From Amycolatopsis echigonensis (GTDB lineage Bacteria > Actinomycetota > Actinomycetes > Mycobacteriales > Pseudonocardiaceae): a DNA stretch of 64,000 bases. Each line of letters starts with the position of its first letter. Within the stretch, counting starts at the first letter, position 1. The DNA is taken from positions 62,001-126,000 of the forward strand of contig NZ_JACJHR010000001.1 in assembly GCF_014174495.1 (NCBI RefSeq), in the 5' to 3' direction. Shown here one piece after another: positions 43,836 to 52,717 of the stretch. A model generated the notes under the pieces. That model did no database searches and was not told the DNA's origin. It was given only the letters and a program-made list of their open reading frames with translations. The translations under genes were made by a program, and so were the position numbers.

Positions 43836-44726
43836 ATGGCGGAACCCGCCCCGGTCCCGTTCGGACAGGGGAAGCAGCGGGCTCCCCGGCCGACCGTCAG
43901 CAGACGGCGCGAGGTGAGCCACGCGAGCGCGCGGTCGCTGCTGATGACCGTGCTGGGCGAGTACGTGCTGCCCCGCGACCGTCCGGTGTGGACGTCGATC
44001 CTGGTCGAATCCCTCGGCATGCTCGACATCGAGGAGAAGTCCGCGCGCCAGGCGCTGGCGCGGTCCGCGGGGGAGGGCTGGCTGGTGTCGGAGCGCGTCG
44101 GCCGCCGCGTCCGGTGGTCGCTGACCCCGCCGGGGAGGCGGCTGCTCACCGAGGGCGCCGAGCGCATATACGCCTTCGGCCGCGACGCGCGCGTCTGGGA
44201 GAACCGCTGGCTGATGCTGATCGTCTCCGTCCCGGAGGCGAAACGGGACCTGCGCCACCGCCTGCGCACGCGCCTCACCTGGGCCGGTTTCGGCTCTCCG
44301 GTGGCGGGCGTCTGGGTGAGCCCCGACCCGAGCCGCGAGCCCGAGGCGCAGAAGATCGTCGCCGAACTGGGTCTCGAGGCGCAGGCGATGTCCTTCACCG
44401 CGGAGTACGGCGCGATCGGCGACCAGGAAAGCATGGTCGCGCGGTCGTGGGATTTGTCCGAGCTGACCGACCGGTACGAGGACTTCATCGACCGCTTCAC
44501 CGGCGTTTCGCCCTCCGGTGCGCAAGCGGTGCTGCGCGCGCAGACCGAACTGGTGCACGAATGGCGCCGGTTCCCGTTCCTCGACCCGCAACTGCCGGCG
44601 GAACTGCTGCCGCCGAGCTGGAGCGGAACCAAGGCGGCCGAGCTGTTCCACCGCAAGCACGTGGAATGGCGGCCGACCGCGCAAGCGTATTGGGACGAAC
44701 TCACCGCGAACGAGGAGCAAGCATGA
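43836..44726 (+). CDS. PaaX-family transcriptional regulator
   Basis: A 296-residue PaaX-type GntR-like repressor: an N-terminal winged HTH (SARSLLMTVLGEYVLPRDRP, KSARQALARSAGEGWLVSER), the central domain (WLMLIVSVPEAKRDLRHRLR) and the C-terminal PaaX-like part (RYEDFIDRFTGV, FPFLDPQLPAELLPPSW). PaaX relatives sense aryl-CoA esters such as phenylacetyl-CoA. It overlaps an enoyl-CoA hydratase gene (ATGA), which fits sensing of an acyl-CoA. Confidence 0.9.
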   Translation: MAEPAPVPFGQGKQRAPRPTVSRRREVSHASARSLLMTVLGEYVLPRDRPVWTSILVESLGMLDIEEKSARQALARSAGEGWLVSERVGRRVRWSLTPPGRRLLTEGAERIYAFGRDARVWENRWLMLIVSVPEAKRDLRHRLRTRLTWAGFGSPVAGVWVSPDPSREPEAQKIVAELGLEAQAMSFTAEYGAIGDQESMVARSWDLSELTDRYEDFIDRFTGVSPSGAQAVLRAQTELVHEWRRFPFLDPQLPAELLPPSWSGTKAAELFHRKHVEWRPTAQAYWDELTANEEQA

Positions 44727-45493
44727 CGAGGCTGGAACGCGACGGCGGGCTCGCCGTGCTCACCATCGACGAGCCGCCGCTCAACCTGTACACGAAGCCG
44801 CTCCAGGACGCGCTTCTGGACGCGATCGGCTCGCTGGAGGAGACTCCCGCCCGGGCCCTCCTGATCCGCGCCGAAGGCCGCGTCGTGAGCGGCGGTGTCG
44901 ATGTCGCGCTCTTCGACGCTCAGTCTTCCGCGGCGGAAGCCAAGGTGCTCTTCGACGAGCTGCTCAGCGTCCCCGATCGCCTTGCCGCTCTGCCGTTCCC
45001 GACGGTGTTCGCCGCGCACGGGCTCTGCTTGACGTGGGCGTTCGAGGTCGCGATGGCCTGCGATCTGCTGCTGGCTTCCTCCCGCGCGAAGTTCGGCCTG
45101 GTGGAGAAGGTCGTCGGCCTGACCCCCACGATGGGCGGCACCCAACGCCTCGCCGCCCGGGCCGGGGTCGCCCGGGCGAAGGAGTTCGTCTTCACCGGCG
45201 AACCCTTCGACGCGGCGACCCTGGAGCGGTGGAACGTCGTCAACCGGGTGCTCCCGGACGAGGGTTTCGACGAGGCTGCGCGGGAGTTCACCCGTCAGCT
45301 GGCCGAGGGGCCGACGCAGGCACACGCCGCCACGAAGCGGATCCTGGAACACTTCGAGCACGGCGGAGTGCCGGAGGCCAACGCGCACGTGACGGCTATT
45401 GCGGCGGAGCTGTACAACACCGAGGACCTGCGGGGTGCGGTGAAGTCGTTCCTGGCTGAGGGACCGGGGAAGGCTCGGTTCGCCGGCCGCTGA
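44723..45493 (+). CDS. Enoyl-CoA hydratase/isomerase family protein
   Basis: A 256-residue crotonase-fold protein. The first oxyanion segment is GRVVSGGVDVALF and the second GLCLTWAFEVAMACDLLLAS; the GLTPTMGGTQRLAARAG stretch replaces the more usual LGLxPGxGG. The typical Glu in the latter region is not in its canonical place, so the exact reaction (hydration, isomerisation or hydrolysis of an acyl-CoA) is uncertain. Its ATG overlaps the stop of the PaaX gene. Confidence 0.88.
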   Translation: MTRLERDGGLAVLTIDEPPLNLYTKPLQDALLDAIGSLEETPARALLIRAEGRVVSGGVDVALFDAQSSAAEAKVLFDELLSVPDRLAALPFPTVFAAHGLCLTWAFEVAMACDLLLASSRAKFGLVEKVVGLTPTMGGTQRLAARAGVARAKEFVFTGEPFDAATLERWNVVNRVLPDEGFDEAAREFTRQLAEGPTQAHAATKRILEHFEHGGVPEANAHVTAIAAELYNTEDLRGAVKSFLAEGPGKARFAGR

Positions 45494-45508
45494 TTTCGGG
45501 TTCGCTGC

Positions 45509-45541
45509 CCGGCCCTGGTCCCTGTGCGGGACCAGGGCCGG
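45509..45541 (+). terminator. Strong hairpin after the enoyl-CoA hydratase gene
   Basis: A perfect 14-bp stem (45509-45522 with 45528-45541) and a 5-nt loop, 16 bp after the stop codon. There is no T-run, as is common for terminators of high-GC actinomycetes. Confidence 0.8.
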
Positions 45542-45648
45542 CTGCTGTGGCGGCCCTGCGGCTCGGTTGATCTTCGCGTCTTCCCGGTCCGGACTCGTTC
45601 GCCTTGATTTGGCGGGTTTGTGCAGGTCAGGAAGTAATGGAGACCTCG

Positions 45649-45679
45649 TTGCAGGGCCGGTGGGGAGACCCGCTAGAGT
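45649..45679 (+). promoter_or_regulatory. Promoter of the tRNA-Pro gene
   Basis: TTGCAG (45649-45654) and TAGAGT (45674-45679), 19 bp apart, stand about 45 bp before the mature tRNA. The match to a sigma-70-type promoter is good, the spacing slightly long. Confidence 0.5.
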
Positions 45680-45724
45680 AGTCGCATCGCACTCCACGAG
45701 GGGTTCCTCGGGGAGTGAGGAGTC

Positions 45725-45852
<128 letters not shown>

Positions 45853-45895
45853 GCTTCCCGAGACTGGAAGGGTTTTGATCAACAGCCACTAGCGC

Positions 45896-45916
45896 TTGGG
45901 GACCATTTGGGGACCA
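45896..45916. repeat. Left arm-type repeats of element 1
   Basis: Two boxes TTGGGGACC at 45896-45904 and 45907-45915, 11 bp apart. The same pair in the same orientation is near the right end of the element (56893-56912). Location close to the att sites and paired spacing suggest binding sites for the integrase arm domain or the excisionase. Confidence 0.65.
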
Positions 45917-45966
45917 GGGTCACGACTTGGCGATACAGCCGACAGCCGAGCCGTCCAAATAGGACC

Positions 45967-46002
45967 GTGGGGTGCCAGGCGACTACCCGTCCGGCACCCC
46001 AC
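45967..46002 (-). terminator. Hairpin after the YjzC-like gene
   Basis: A perfect 10-bp stem, GTGGGGTGCC (45967-45976) with GGCACCCCAC (45993-46002), lies 11 bp beyond the stop of the minus-strand YjzC-like gene and probably ends the element's leftward transcript. Confidence 0.65.
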
Positions 46003-46013
46003 AGCTTCATCCC

Positions 46014-46181
46014 TTACTTCTTGTGCTTTGTCGGGTCAACCTCGACGTAGCCCTGCCCCTTCTTGGGGGTCGGCGGCATCGGCTTCCCCTTGATGGCGGT
46101 AACTTCGGTCTTGCTGCCCGGAACCTTGTACTGACCGGACGAAGGCGCCGGAGTGCCCGGCGGGATGACTTTGCGCGCCAT
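46014..46181 (-). CDS. Small YjzC-family-like protein (55 aa)
   Basis: ATG 46181 with CAGGAGGTTGAG in front opens 55 codons. The product starts MARKVIPPGTPAPSSGQYKV and ends VDPTKHKK, with KGKPMPPTPKKG in between. The pattern PGTxAPxSGxY...KGxxxPPTPxxG matches the small YjzC family of unknown function, found in Bacillus and in actinomycete integrative elements. It is basic, lies last after the integrase and is separated from it by about 280 bp with hairpins. Confidence 0.7.
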   Translation of the reverse strand: MARKVIPPGTPAPSSGQYKVPGSKTEVTAIKGKPMPPTPKKGQGYVEVDPTKHKK

Positions 46182-46458
46182 CTCAACCTCCTGTGTTCGC
46201 TGCGAGCTCGAACACCTCAGACTGGGAGCGGCCTTGATGCCATCCCAGCCTCCTTGTACGGTCGCAGCGCATCCCCATGCAACTGGACCCCGGCCGAGGC
46301 GTTGACCCCGGTCGGGGTCTTTTCCTGTTCGCTACGCAGAAGCGTAGCCCACGCCACCGACAGGAAACGCAACATCTAGTGTTGAACGAAAGGGTGAATC
46401 TCTATCAGTAGTGGTTCGGTCGCCGAAAGCGAACACCTGTGCGACAGGCTCACGCCTG
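46182..46458. other. Non-coding stretch with nested hairpins
   Basis: 277 bp between the YjzC-like gene and the integrase stop. It holds a GACCCCG/CGGGGTC inverted repeat with TTTT (about 46302-46324), then TTTCCTGT (46322-46329) paired with ACAGGAAA (46361-46368) around a perfect inner hairpin GCTACGC/GCGTAGC (46332-46349). These may end the integrase message or form a structured leader of the small gene. Confidence 0.5.
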
Positions 46459-47658
46459 TCAAACAGCTCGAAGCCGCCGCCGCTTCGGAGACCGCAGATG
46501 CAATGTCAGAAGGTCTCCTGCGTCCGTCACCGACTGGCGATCCGGATGCAAGTACCGCTGTGTCGTCGTTAGCGAGCCGTGGCCCGCGATCTTCCGCAGG
46601 TGATGCACCGGGACACCGGCATCCGCCATCCACGTAAGCCCCGTATGCCGCAAGTCGTGACGGCGAAGGTGGTCGTACCCCAGCTTCGACACCACCTCAT
46701 CCCACGACGTCGCGTCGCGGAGCACGGCCGTCGTAATCCGACCACCGCGCGGCCCCTGGAACAGCCGGGCATCCGGGTCGCGATCAACGAGAGCCATCCG
46801 CCGCTCGACCAACTCCCGAATGTCCTCGATCAGCGGCACGTCCCGCGCCCGCTTGCCCTTAGTTCCCTTGTCCACTAACCCACCCGGTGACGGCGTCGTC
46901 TGGCGTCGGACGTTCCACATCCACTCTTTGGTGTCGATGTCCCGCACCCGGCAGCCCGAAACCTCCCCAATCCGGGCAGCCGTGCACGCAGCGAACAACA
47001 CCACGTCGCCCCAGCCGCGATACTCATCGGACGACCGCGCCACCAGCGCATCCGCCAGCGTCGTCAACGCGTGCCAGTCCGGAAGCGCCAACGACCGCGG
47101 ATCGTCCAACTCGTCCTCAGCCCGCTTGTACCCCTGCTGCCAGCCCGACACCCGCGCCGGGTTCCGGTCGATCAACTCGTCGCGCACGGCCTGCTCCATC
47201 ACCCGCACAAGCACGGCGATGCTGTTCTTCACGGTCGACCGTCCGCATTCGTCCGCGATCCACCCATGAACCGCCCGGTCAACCGCCCCGTTCGTAATCA
47301 TGCTGACCGGCAGATGCCCCAACGTCGGCACAACCCGCTTGCGCCAGCCGGCCAGGTACGGGTCCGTCGTCTTCGCTTCCAACCCACGCAAGGCAAGCGG
47401 CATGTTGACGTCGCCGTACTCGGCCAGCGACATAGTCGCCGTCAGCGGGTCGATACCTTGCGCCGCAGCACGTTCAATCCGCGAGACCCACGCCCGAGCT
47501 TCGTCCTCCTCCGCGAACGCCTCAGACTTACTCGGCCGCTTCTTCGTCACCGGATCAATCCACCGCACACGAGCCTTGTACGGCTTGGCCCGATCAGGCC
47601 GGTACTCGATATTCGACGACAGCGAGACGCCGATCGGCAGCCCGGTCTCGGCGGCCAT
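46459..47658 (-). CDS. int: Tyrosine site-specific integrase of element 1
   Basis: A 399-residue tyrosine recombinase. An N-terminal arm-binding part (IGVSLSSNIEYRPDRAKPYK) and SAM-like core-binding domain lead to the catalytic set: Arg229 in TAARIGEVSG, HDLRHTGLTW with His334 and Arg337, His360 in GHGSL and the nucleophile Tyr369 (TQRYLHP). Its ATG overlaps the stop of the excisionase gene (TAATG). It should insert the element into tRNA-Pro at the 45757 repeat. A broken sister copy is at 60073-61290. Confidence 0.95.
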   Translation of the reverse strand: MAAETGLPIGVSLSSNIEYRPDRAKPYKARVRWIDPVTKKRPSKSEAFAEEDEARAWVSRIERAAAQGIDPLTATMSLAEYGDVNMPLALRGLEAKTTDPYLAGWRKRVVPTLGHLPVSMITNGAVDRAVHGWIADECGRSTVKNSIAVLVRVMEQAVRDELIDRNPARVSGWQQGYKRAEDELDDPRSLALPDWHALTTLADALVARSSDEYRGWGDVVLFAACTAARIGEVSGCRVRDIDTKEWMWNVRRQTTPSPGGLVDKGTKGKRARDVPLIEDIRELVERRMALVDRDPDARLFQGPRGGRITTAVLRDATSWDEVVSKLGYDHLRRHDLRHTGLTWMADAGVPVHHLRKIAGHGSLTTTQRYLHPDRQSVTDAGDLLTLHLRSPKRRRLRAV

Positions 47659-47876
47659 TACGCGGCCACCGTCCCAGGATCGACGCGCTTGCTGCGAAGC
47701 CAAGCCTCAACGTCGGCAGCGTTGTAGATCGTCACGCGCTCCGAGAGCTGCACAAACGGCGGCCCTTGCGGTGGCCGAGAAGTACGCCAACGCCGCACGG
47801 ACGACGGATCGACGCCCAACAACTCGGCCAGCTCCTCAGTGGTGAACCACTGCTCACCCAGAAGCCGTAGCTCCAT
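47658..47876 (-). CDS. xis: Excisionase (MerR-like HTH)
   Basis: A 72-residue protein with the winged HTH of excisionases: WFTTEELAELLGVDPSSVRR, then PPFVQLSERVTIYNAADVEA. GAGGAGGACGAG precedes ATG 47876. It overlaps the integrase gene by TAATG and is the directionality factor for excision in this class of element. Confidence 0.88.
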   Translation of the reverse strand: MELRLLGEQWFTTEELAELLGVDPSSVRRWRTSRPPQGPPFVQLSERVTIYNAADVEAWLRSKRVDPGTVAA

Positions 47877-47890
47877 CTCGTCCTCCTCCC

Positions 47891-49480
47891 TCACGCTGCC
47901 AACCGAGTTGCCGAAGTTTCCGGCGGTCTCGCCGCCAGTAGCGCCCGGTCGTACTCGGCCCTCCACGCAATCCGCTCCGCGATCGCACGCATCACCAGGT
48001 GAGGCCGAGGCGGGACCTGCGGATCTCCTGGTTCGACCTTCCGCCAGACCAGATGCGACCGGTCGACGTCTGGCTTCTCGATCCCGACCGCCGCGAGCGA
48101 CTGCAACACGAACGCCCGCCGGTCGGCCTTGTGGTCCACCAGCGTCTTGCCCGACCACTTCCGCGAGACCAACACACGACGCCCCGGCAGCCCCAGCGTC
48201 GAGCGTCGGTGCGCGCGACCCTTGCAGTGGCCGGGAGTCGTCTTGCCTGTCGCGCCCTTGGGTTGGATGCCGTACAGCAGCCAGACCGCGCAGCGCGGCG
48301 AACACGGCGTGATGGCCAGTTCGGCGTGAAGCCGGTCGTGATGGTCCCGCTGCGCGGCGGTATCGGCGTCGACCACCTCACCGGTTGACTTGGTGAGGTA
48401 TTTCGTCAGGTACCCGATGTGCCGCCCGGCTTCCTCGCTGCCGCCGAGAATCCCCTTCGAGTGCACCTGTTCCCCGAACCGGACGACATGCGCAGGTTCC
48501 TCGACGTCCTCAACGGCGTCGTCCCACGAGACCAGCGGAGCCCGGCTGTCAGGGTCCACGAACGCGCGCATATCGGGTTCCCACAGCGGTTTCCGGTCTC
48601 CGGCGTACAAGATCTGGTCATGGTTGGGCCACCACACCTGGTGGTAGGTAGCTTCGGTGACCAAGCGAATGACATCGTGAGGGATCGAACCACGGAGCGC
48701 CGCATGCAGATGAGGCGCGGCGCGTTTCTGCGGTTCAACGGTCGCGAAGTACTGCACGTCGAACCCGACGACGCGGCGAAGGTTCTGCCACCACCGATCC
48801 ACCAGAGCCGCGAAGTGCACCGCATCCCGAGCGGCCCGCCGGTAGTCATAGGTCGCGGGGTTGACCGGCGATCCGTCCGAACGGACCCGCCCATAGGTGT
48901 CGCAGGTGAGAGTTACGAACATCGACGGCCGGAATCGTCCGGCGAACTCCCTGCCCACGGTGGTCTTGGCAACCTTGCGGCGAGGAAGGTTCGGTGCGTC
49001 CTGGCGACGTTTGGTCGAGCGTTTCACCGCCCGCTTGACCGGAGCCTCGACGGCCGGGAGCCGCCCAATCATGCCCGATTCCCGCAGGTCCGTATCCACA
49101 GCGGCGATCTCGGTGCGTAGAGCCTCAGCGTCGTCCGCGTGGGCGTCGCGGTAGGCAGCGACCAAGTCGGCGCGATAAGTCATCAGCTCGGTCTGTGCGG
49201 CCGTGGGTTCGGCCCGAGTAATGACCGGTTCCTCAGCGAGGTGCCAGCCCTCTCGGCATTGCGCTTGCCGCAGCGCTTTCGCCTTGCGGGCACACGGCAA
49301 ACAGACAGATTCCACTGTGGACCCGCACGGGACGGGCACGTAGCGCAGCTCCCCGGTATCAGTGTCGGCGACCTCCATCGTGAACGGCCGCACGCACACT
49401 CCGTGCTTCTCCGCAGTCGCCTTCACAACATCGGCAGCCAGCGCCCCACGTGTGCGCTCGACCCTGGTTTCGGTGCTCAT
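47891..49480 (-). CDS. RepSA-like rolling-circle replication initiator
   Basis: A 529-residue initiator of the pSAM2 RepSA type. Residues about 50-90 carry a Cys-rich patch (CGSTVESVCLPCARKAKALR). The core has FRPSMFVTLTCDTYGRV, FDVQYFATVEPQKRAAPHLH with the metal-binding HLH, and RHIGYLTKYLTKSTG with the region of the nicking tyrosines. It starts by ATGA overlap with the small gene upstream. It nicks the double-strand origin once the element is excised. Confidence 0.88.
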   Translation of the reverse strand: MSTETRVERTRGALAADVVKATAEKHGVCVRPFTMEVADTDTGELRYVPVPCGSTVESVCLPCARKAKALRQAQCREGWHLAEEPVITRAEPTAAQTELMTYRADLVAAYRDAHADDAEALRTEIAAVDTDLRESGMIGRLPAVEAPVKRAVKRSTKRRQDAPNLPRRKVAKTTVGREFAGRFRPSMFVTLTCDTYGRVRSDGSPVNPATYDYRRAARDAVHFAALVDRWWQNLRRVVGFDVQYFATVEPQKRAAPHLHAALRGSIPHDVIRLVTEATYHQVWWPNHDQILYAGDRKPLWEPDMRAFVDPDSRAPLVSWDDAVEDVEEPAHVVRFGEQVHSKGILGGSEEAGRHIGYLTKYLTKSTGEVVDADTAAQRDHHDRLHAELAITPCSPRCAVWLLYGIQPKGATGKTTPGHCKGRAHRRSTLGLPGRRVLVSRKWSGKTLVDHKADRRAFVLQSLAAVGIEKPDVDRSHLVWRKVEPGDPQVPPRPHLVMRAIAERIAWRAEYDRALLAARPPETSATRLAA

Positions 49481-49857
49481 GCGGCCGCCTCTCCGCCACG
49501 TGCCCAGTCGCGCAGCAGCCACACCGGCATCTCCTGCTCGGTGCGCGGAGGCAGGTCAGGAAACGTCACGGGGTCGAACGGGACCCCGCCGTAGACCGTC
49601 ACCGGAATACCGCACGGCGTCCGGCCACTCAGCTCCAACTGAACCCGATCCCCCGAGCGCCACAAGCTCACGCGGGGTGCGTCCAGGGTCGCCGCCCAGG
49701 TGCTCAGCCCATGCGCGACTCCGGTCACCGTGTCGGTGTCGAGGTGCACGCTCACCGGCGTGGACCAGGTGGTGACCTCGATCGAGCAAGCCGGAGGGAG
49801 CGCATGCGCGTCGAGGTGATCGCGGATGGCGTCGAGGAAGATCATGAGCCGATTCAT
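49477..49857 (-). CDS. Small element protein between Tra and Rep (126 aa)
   Basis: A 126-residue acidic protein (start MNRLMIFLDAIRDHLDAHAL) that overlaps Tra and Rep genes by ATGA on both sides. Strands such as SIEVTTWSTPVSVHLDTDTV and VTVYGGVPFDPVTFPDLPPR suggest a compact beta fold. Proteins of this size stand at this place in many elements of the class, with unknown function. No catalytic motif is seen. Confidence 0.8.
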   Translation of the reverse strand: MNRLMIFLDAIRDHLDAHALPPACSIEVTTWSTPVSVHLDTDTVTGVAHGLSTWAATLDAPRVSLWRSGDRVQLELSGRTPCGIPVTVYGGVPFDPVTFPDLPPRTEQEMPVWLLRDWARGGEAAA

Positions 49858-51416
49858 GCCGCCCTCCTTTCCTCGGCCTGCGCGTGGTCGAGGTGGTGGG
49901 TGCCGCCGTTGGTCACGTACTGCTCCAACGCCTTCACCGTGTCGTCCGACACCCAACCCGCGCGGACGCGCAGGGGTTCGCGGATGCCTTCGCCCCACAC
50001 GTAGCCGGTGCCGGGCATGGTCTCCGGGATGCGGTTGGCCCACGCCCCGCGTTCGTACGCGCCGTCGCCGAGAACCATCCCGACATGGGTTTTGGAGGTG
50101 ACTCGCAGGCAGACGCGGCGGGTGAACAGCTCCCGCACCGGCACCGTGTCCTTCGTCGGCTCCTGCACATAGCCGCGGACCGACACCCCCAACGCCCGGC
50201 CCTGCGTGTTGAGCACTGCGACGTGTTCCACGATCGCCTCGCGGGCCTTGCGGTCGGTGTAGCGGGTCAACGCGCCGATCTCGTCGAACTCCAGCAGCTC
50301 CAACGGAAACTCCTGCGACAACGGCACATCCCGGGTCCGCCCGGCGAACTCCCGCTTACGGTGTTCCAGCTCGTCCCGCAACCCCTCCAGCAGTTCCAGA
50401 GTGTCCTTGCCGGACACGGCATAGCGGGCGAAGATCCCACGCCCGTACGCCAATTCCATGCCCTTCGGGTCCACACCGGACACCCGCACCAGCCCGGAAC
50501 GGATCGCCGAAGCGGCCGACACCAGCGGGGACCACATGACCGAGTTCTTCCCGGCACCGCTGGCACCGGCGACGAGGATGTGCGCGCCCGCACCGGTCAA
50601 CGGCAGCCGCCACGGCGTCCCGTACTCCGTCGTCCCCGCATACACCGCTCGCAGGTTCACCCCGGCAGGTTCCAGGCCAGGCAGCTCACGGCACCGGACG
50701 GGGGTGGTGAGCAGGTCGCGGCGCATGAAGTCCAGCGACACCACATCCGGCGCGATCTCCCGCACCTGCACCCGCGACACCTTCCGCGCCGTCGCCAACG
50801 CCCGCGCCGCCTCGTCGAAATCCTCCGGCTTCTGCCCCGGAACCAACCGCACCCGGACCTCGTCCCACGACGCCCCCGACCGCACCCGCACCACCGCAGG
50901 CACCGCCACCCCCGACGTCTTCCGCGCCTGCGTGATCGCCTGGCGCTTCCGCCGCCGCGACACCAGATTGACCGTCACGTCCACCGGGATGGCTTCGTCG
51001 CGGACAGTCAGGCCGCAGGCATGCAGCCAGTCCGGCAGCTTGCGCCCGTAGACCGCCCAGCGCAGCCACCACGCCCGCAGCCACCGACCGCACCACCGGT
51101 CAAACCCGACCACATCGAGCTGATGCCAGACCACCGCGATCAGCGCCAGCGTGACGAGCACGACCGCCAGCGACAGCCAGCCCCACCACCGCAACCACGC
51201 CACGATCACGAGCAACGCGAGACCGGTGCGCCACCGGGTGACGATCTGCCGGGCCAGCCAGCCGACCGCCCGCAGCACTGTCCAGAACGCGAATCCCAGG
51301 AATGCCAACGCTGCCAGCGTTTCCACAATGGACGCCAACGCACGCCCCAGCTTCGCCAAAATCCACAACACCACCGCGACACCCGCGCCGACAGCGATCA
51401 CCACAGCCGCGTTCAT
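49854..51416 (-). CDS. tra: FtsK/SpoIIIE-like DNA translocase Tra
   Basis: A 520-residue transfer protein. At least three or four hydrophobic helices fill residues 1-100 (AVVIAVGAGVAVVLWILAKL onward). The ATPase domain follows, with Walker A GASGAGKNS near residue 279 and an acidic Walker B-type segment ELLEFDEIGALTRY. TraSA-type proteins form hexamers at the hyphal membrane and pump double-stranded DNA into the recipient. The usual Walker A ends GKT or GKS; here it reads GKNS, as in other Tra proteins. ATGA overlaps join it to both neighbours. Confidence 0.92.
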   Translation of the reverse strand: MNAAVVIAVGAGVAVVLWILAKLGRALASIVETLAALAFLGFAFWTVLRAVGWLARQIVTRWRTGLALLVIVAWLRWWGWLSLAVVLVTLALIAVVWHQLDVVGFDRWCGRWLRAWWLRWAVYGRKLPDWLHACGLTVRDEAIPVDVTVNLVSRRRKRQAITQARKTSGVAVPAVVRVRSGASWDEVRVRLVPGQKPEDFDEAARALATARKVSRVQVREIAPDVVSLDFMRRDLLTTPVRCRELPGLEPAGVNLRAVYAGTTEYGTPWRLPLTGAGAHILVAGASGAGKNSVMWSPLVSAASAIRSGLVRVSGVDPKGMELAYGRGIFARYAVSGKDTLELLEGLRDELEHRKREFAGRTRDVPLSQEFPLELLEFDEIGALTRYTDRKAREAIVEHVAVLNTQGRALGVSVRGYVQEPTKDTVPVRELFTRRVCLRVTSKTHVGMVLGDGAYERGAWANRIPETMPGTGYVWGEGIREPLRVRAGWVSDDTVKALEQYVTNGGTHHLDHAQAEERRAA

Positions 51417-51583
51417 CGACGCTCACCGCCCTCAGCCGCGGTGAGGTCAAGCGGCAACATTCCTTGACATGCCGCGCACTTCGCTTCTCCCCGCACAAGT
51501 CGGGCGAACTTTTTGCATGCGGCGCAACGCATCCGGGTGACCCCCGTTGACGCACGCCGTCCAGAACCGGTTATGTTCGTCAT
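51413..51583 (-). CDS. Small double-CxxC zinc-ribbon-like protein (56 aa)
   Basis: ATG 51583, with GGGAAG upstream, gives a 56-residue protein ending at an ATGA overlap with tra. It contains RCAACKKFARLVRGEAKCAA followed by CQGMLPL, so two CxxC pairs 15 residues apart form a zinc-ribbon-like knuckle. Translational coupling to tra points to a role in transfer or its control. A later ATG within the frame would still include both CxxC pairs. Confidence 0.75.
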   Translation of the reverse strand: MTNITGSGRRASTGVTRMRCAACKKFARLVRGEAKCAACQGMLPLDLTAAEGGERR

Positions 51584-51737
51584 TGTTCACTTCCCAGTGG
51601 ACAGCGCAGAACCGGTGACGGTTGGCAGCCAGAGGCCGGTTCTGCGTTTATACGGAACAATTCCAAGCGCAAATGGGCGCGTTGAACACAGCACACGTCG
51701 CCGTGCGCTTTTTTCAGTACCCGCTAAGGTTTTCCCG

Positions 51738-52664
51738 CTAGTCGGTGGCCGACTCGTCCGTGGTCGGTTCCTCGCCGGTCAGGAGCCGGTTCAGCCCGGC
51801 GTCAGTCGCCCGCCGCTGCGCCTTCACCTCTTTCAGGAGCTGGTCGACCACCACCGACAGCCGCGCCAGCGATTCCGCCGGAGACAACGCAGCCGCCCGC
51901 AGCCGCTCGATCGTCACCGTGTACGGGGTGGCTTCCTTCCCGACCAGGAACACGCCCATCCCGCGATGCGGGCAGTACACGACATCCGAGGTGTCCTTCA
52001 GCGCGTACCGGCTGAACGCCTCCGCAGTCACCGCCTGACTCGGAGCCAGGCGGATAGTCATCGTCCGCGACAGCCCGATCAAGTCCTTGAGGAACCGCGT
52101 CTGCCGCAGCATCACCTCGGCATCCCCGAAGTGGTTCCGCAGCGCCTCCGACCCGATGAACATCTGCGCCGGGATCGCGCCCGCGCCGAAGATGATCCGG
52201 TTGCGGTCCATCCGGCTCTCGACCACCTGGTCCAGCTTCTCCTTGTCCCGCAGGTCCGGGCCGAACACCAGCCGCGCGTAATCCGGGACCTGCAGCAGAT
52301 CCGGAATCAGCAGCGGAGCCCATACCGTCACGGCCGTCGCGACCCGCTCGTGCGCGATCAATGTCGTGTAGTGGGCCGGGTCAGCCTGCGAACCGACCGA
52401 GGACCAGCTCGGGCCCGTCACGCCATGCGCCAGCAGCATGATCCACGCTTTCCGCTCCCCGGTCACTCCGAGAGCACCGAGCACGTTCGACACCTCTTCC
52501 GGGGTCGGGACCCGCTGACCGAGTTCCCAGTTCGACAACAACGCCGGGTTCACCCCGATCCGCCGCGCCAGCTCCCGCAACCCGAACCGCGCCTCGATCC
52601 GGGCATCTCGCAACGCCGCCCCCAGGCCGCGTGCTCGCGGGCTCGCCATCTCCGTGCCACGCAT
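51738..52664 (-). CDS. XRE-family HTH regulator with DUF5753 (Scr1-type antitoxin-like) domain
   Basis: A 308-residue protein. HTH at about 20-60 (LRDARIEARFGLRELARRIG, VNPALLSNWELGQR), followed by the DUF5753 region (VWAPLLIPDLLQVPDYARLV, RMDRNRIIF, GAIPAQMFIGSEALRNHFGD). ATG 52664 is preferred because GGAGGT lies 7 bases upstream. Such proteins usually partner a small DUF397 protein; I see none next to it, so it more likely controls the transfer or replication genes of the element. Confidence 0.85.
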   Translation of the reverse strand: MRGTEMASPRARGLGAALRDARIEARFGLRELARRIGVNPALLSNWELGQRVPTPEEVSNVLGALGVTGERKAWIMLLAHGVTGPSWSSVGSQADPAHYTTLIAHERVATAVTVWAPLLIPDLLQVPDYARLVFGPDLRDKEKLDQVVESRMDRNRIIFGAGAIPAQMFIGSEALRNHFGDAEVMLRQTRFLKDLIGLSRTMTIRLAPSQAVTAEAFSRYALKDTSDVVYCPHRGMGVFLVGKEATPYTVTIERLRAAALSPAESLARLSVVVDQLLKEVKAQRRATDAGLNRLLTGEEPTTDESATD

Positions 52665-52717
52665 CAACCACACCTCCGGCCCGGGATCGTCCCTGTCTGC
52701 AAACCAAGAACACCCAT

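Noticed and set aside
41951..44722. Long plus-strand open frame reaching into the enoyl-CoA hydratase
   Set aside because: Only the part from 44723 on has the crotonase fold. The earlier part is antisense to the ABC-F gene and overlaps PaaX in another frame.
51738..52664. A toxin-antitoxin pair with the DUF5753 regulator
   Set aside because: No DUF397 partner or toxin-like small gene is next to it; neighbours are the zinc-ribbon and pra genes of the element.
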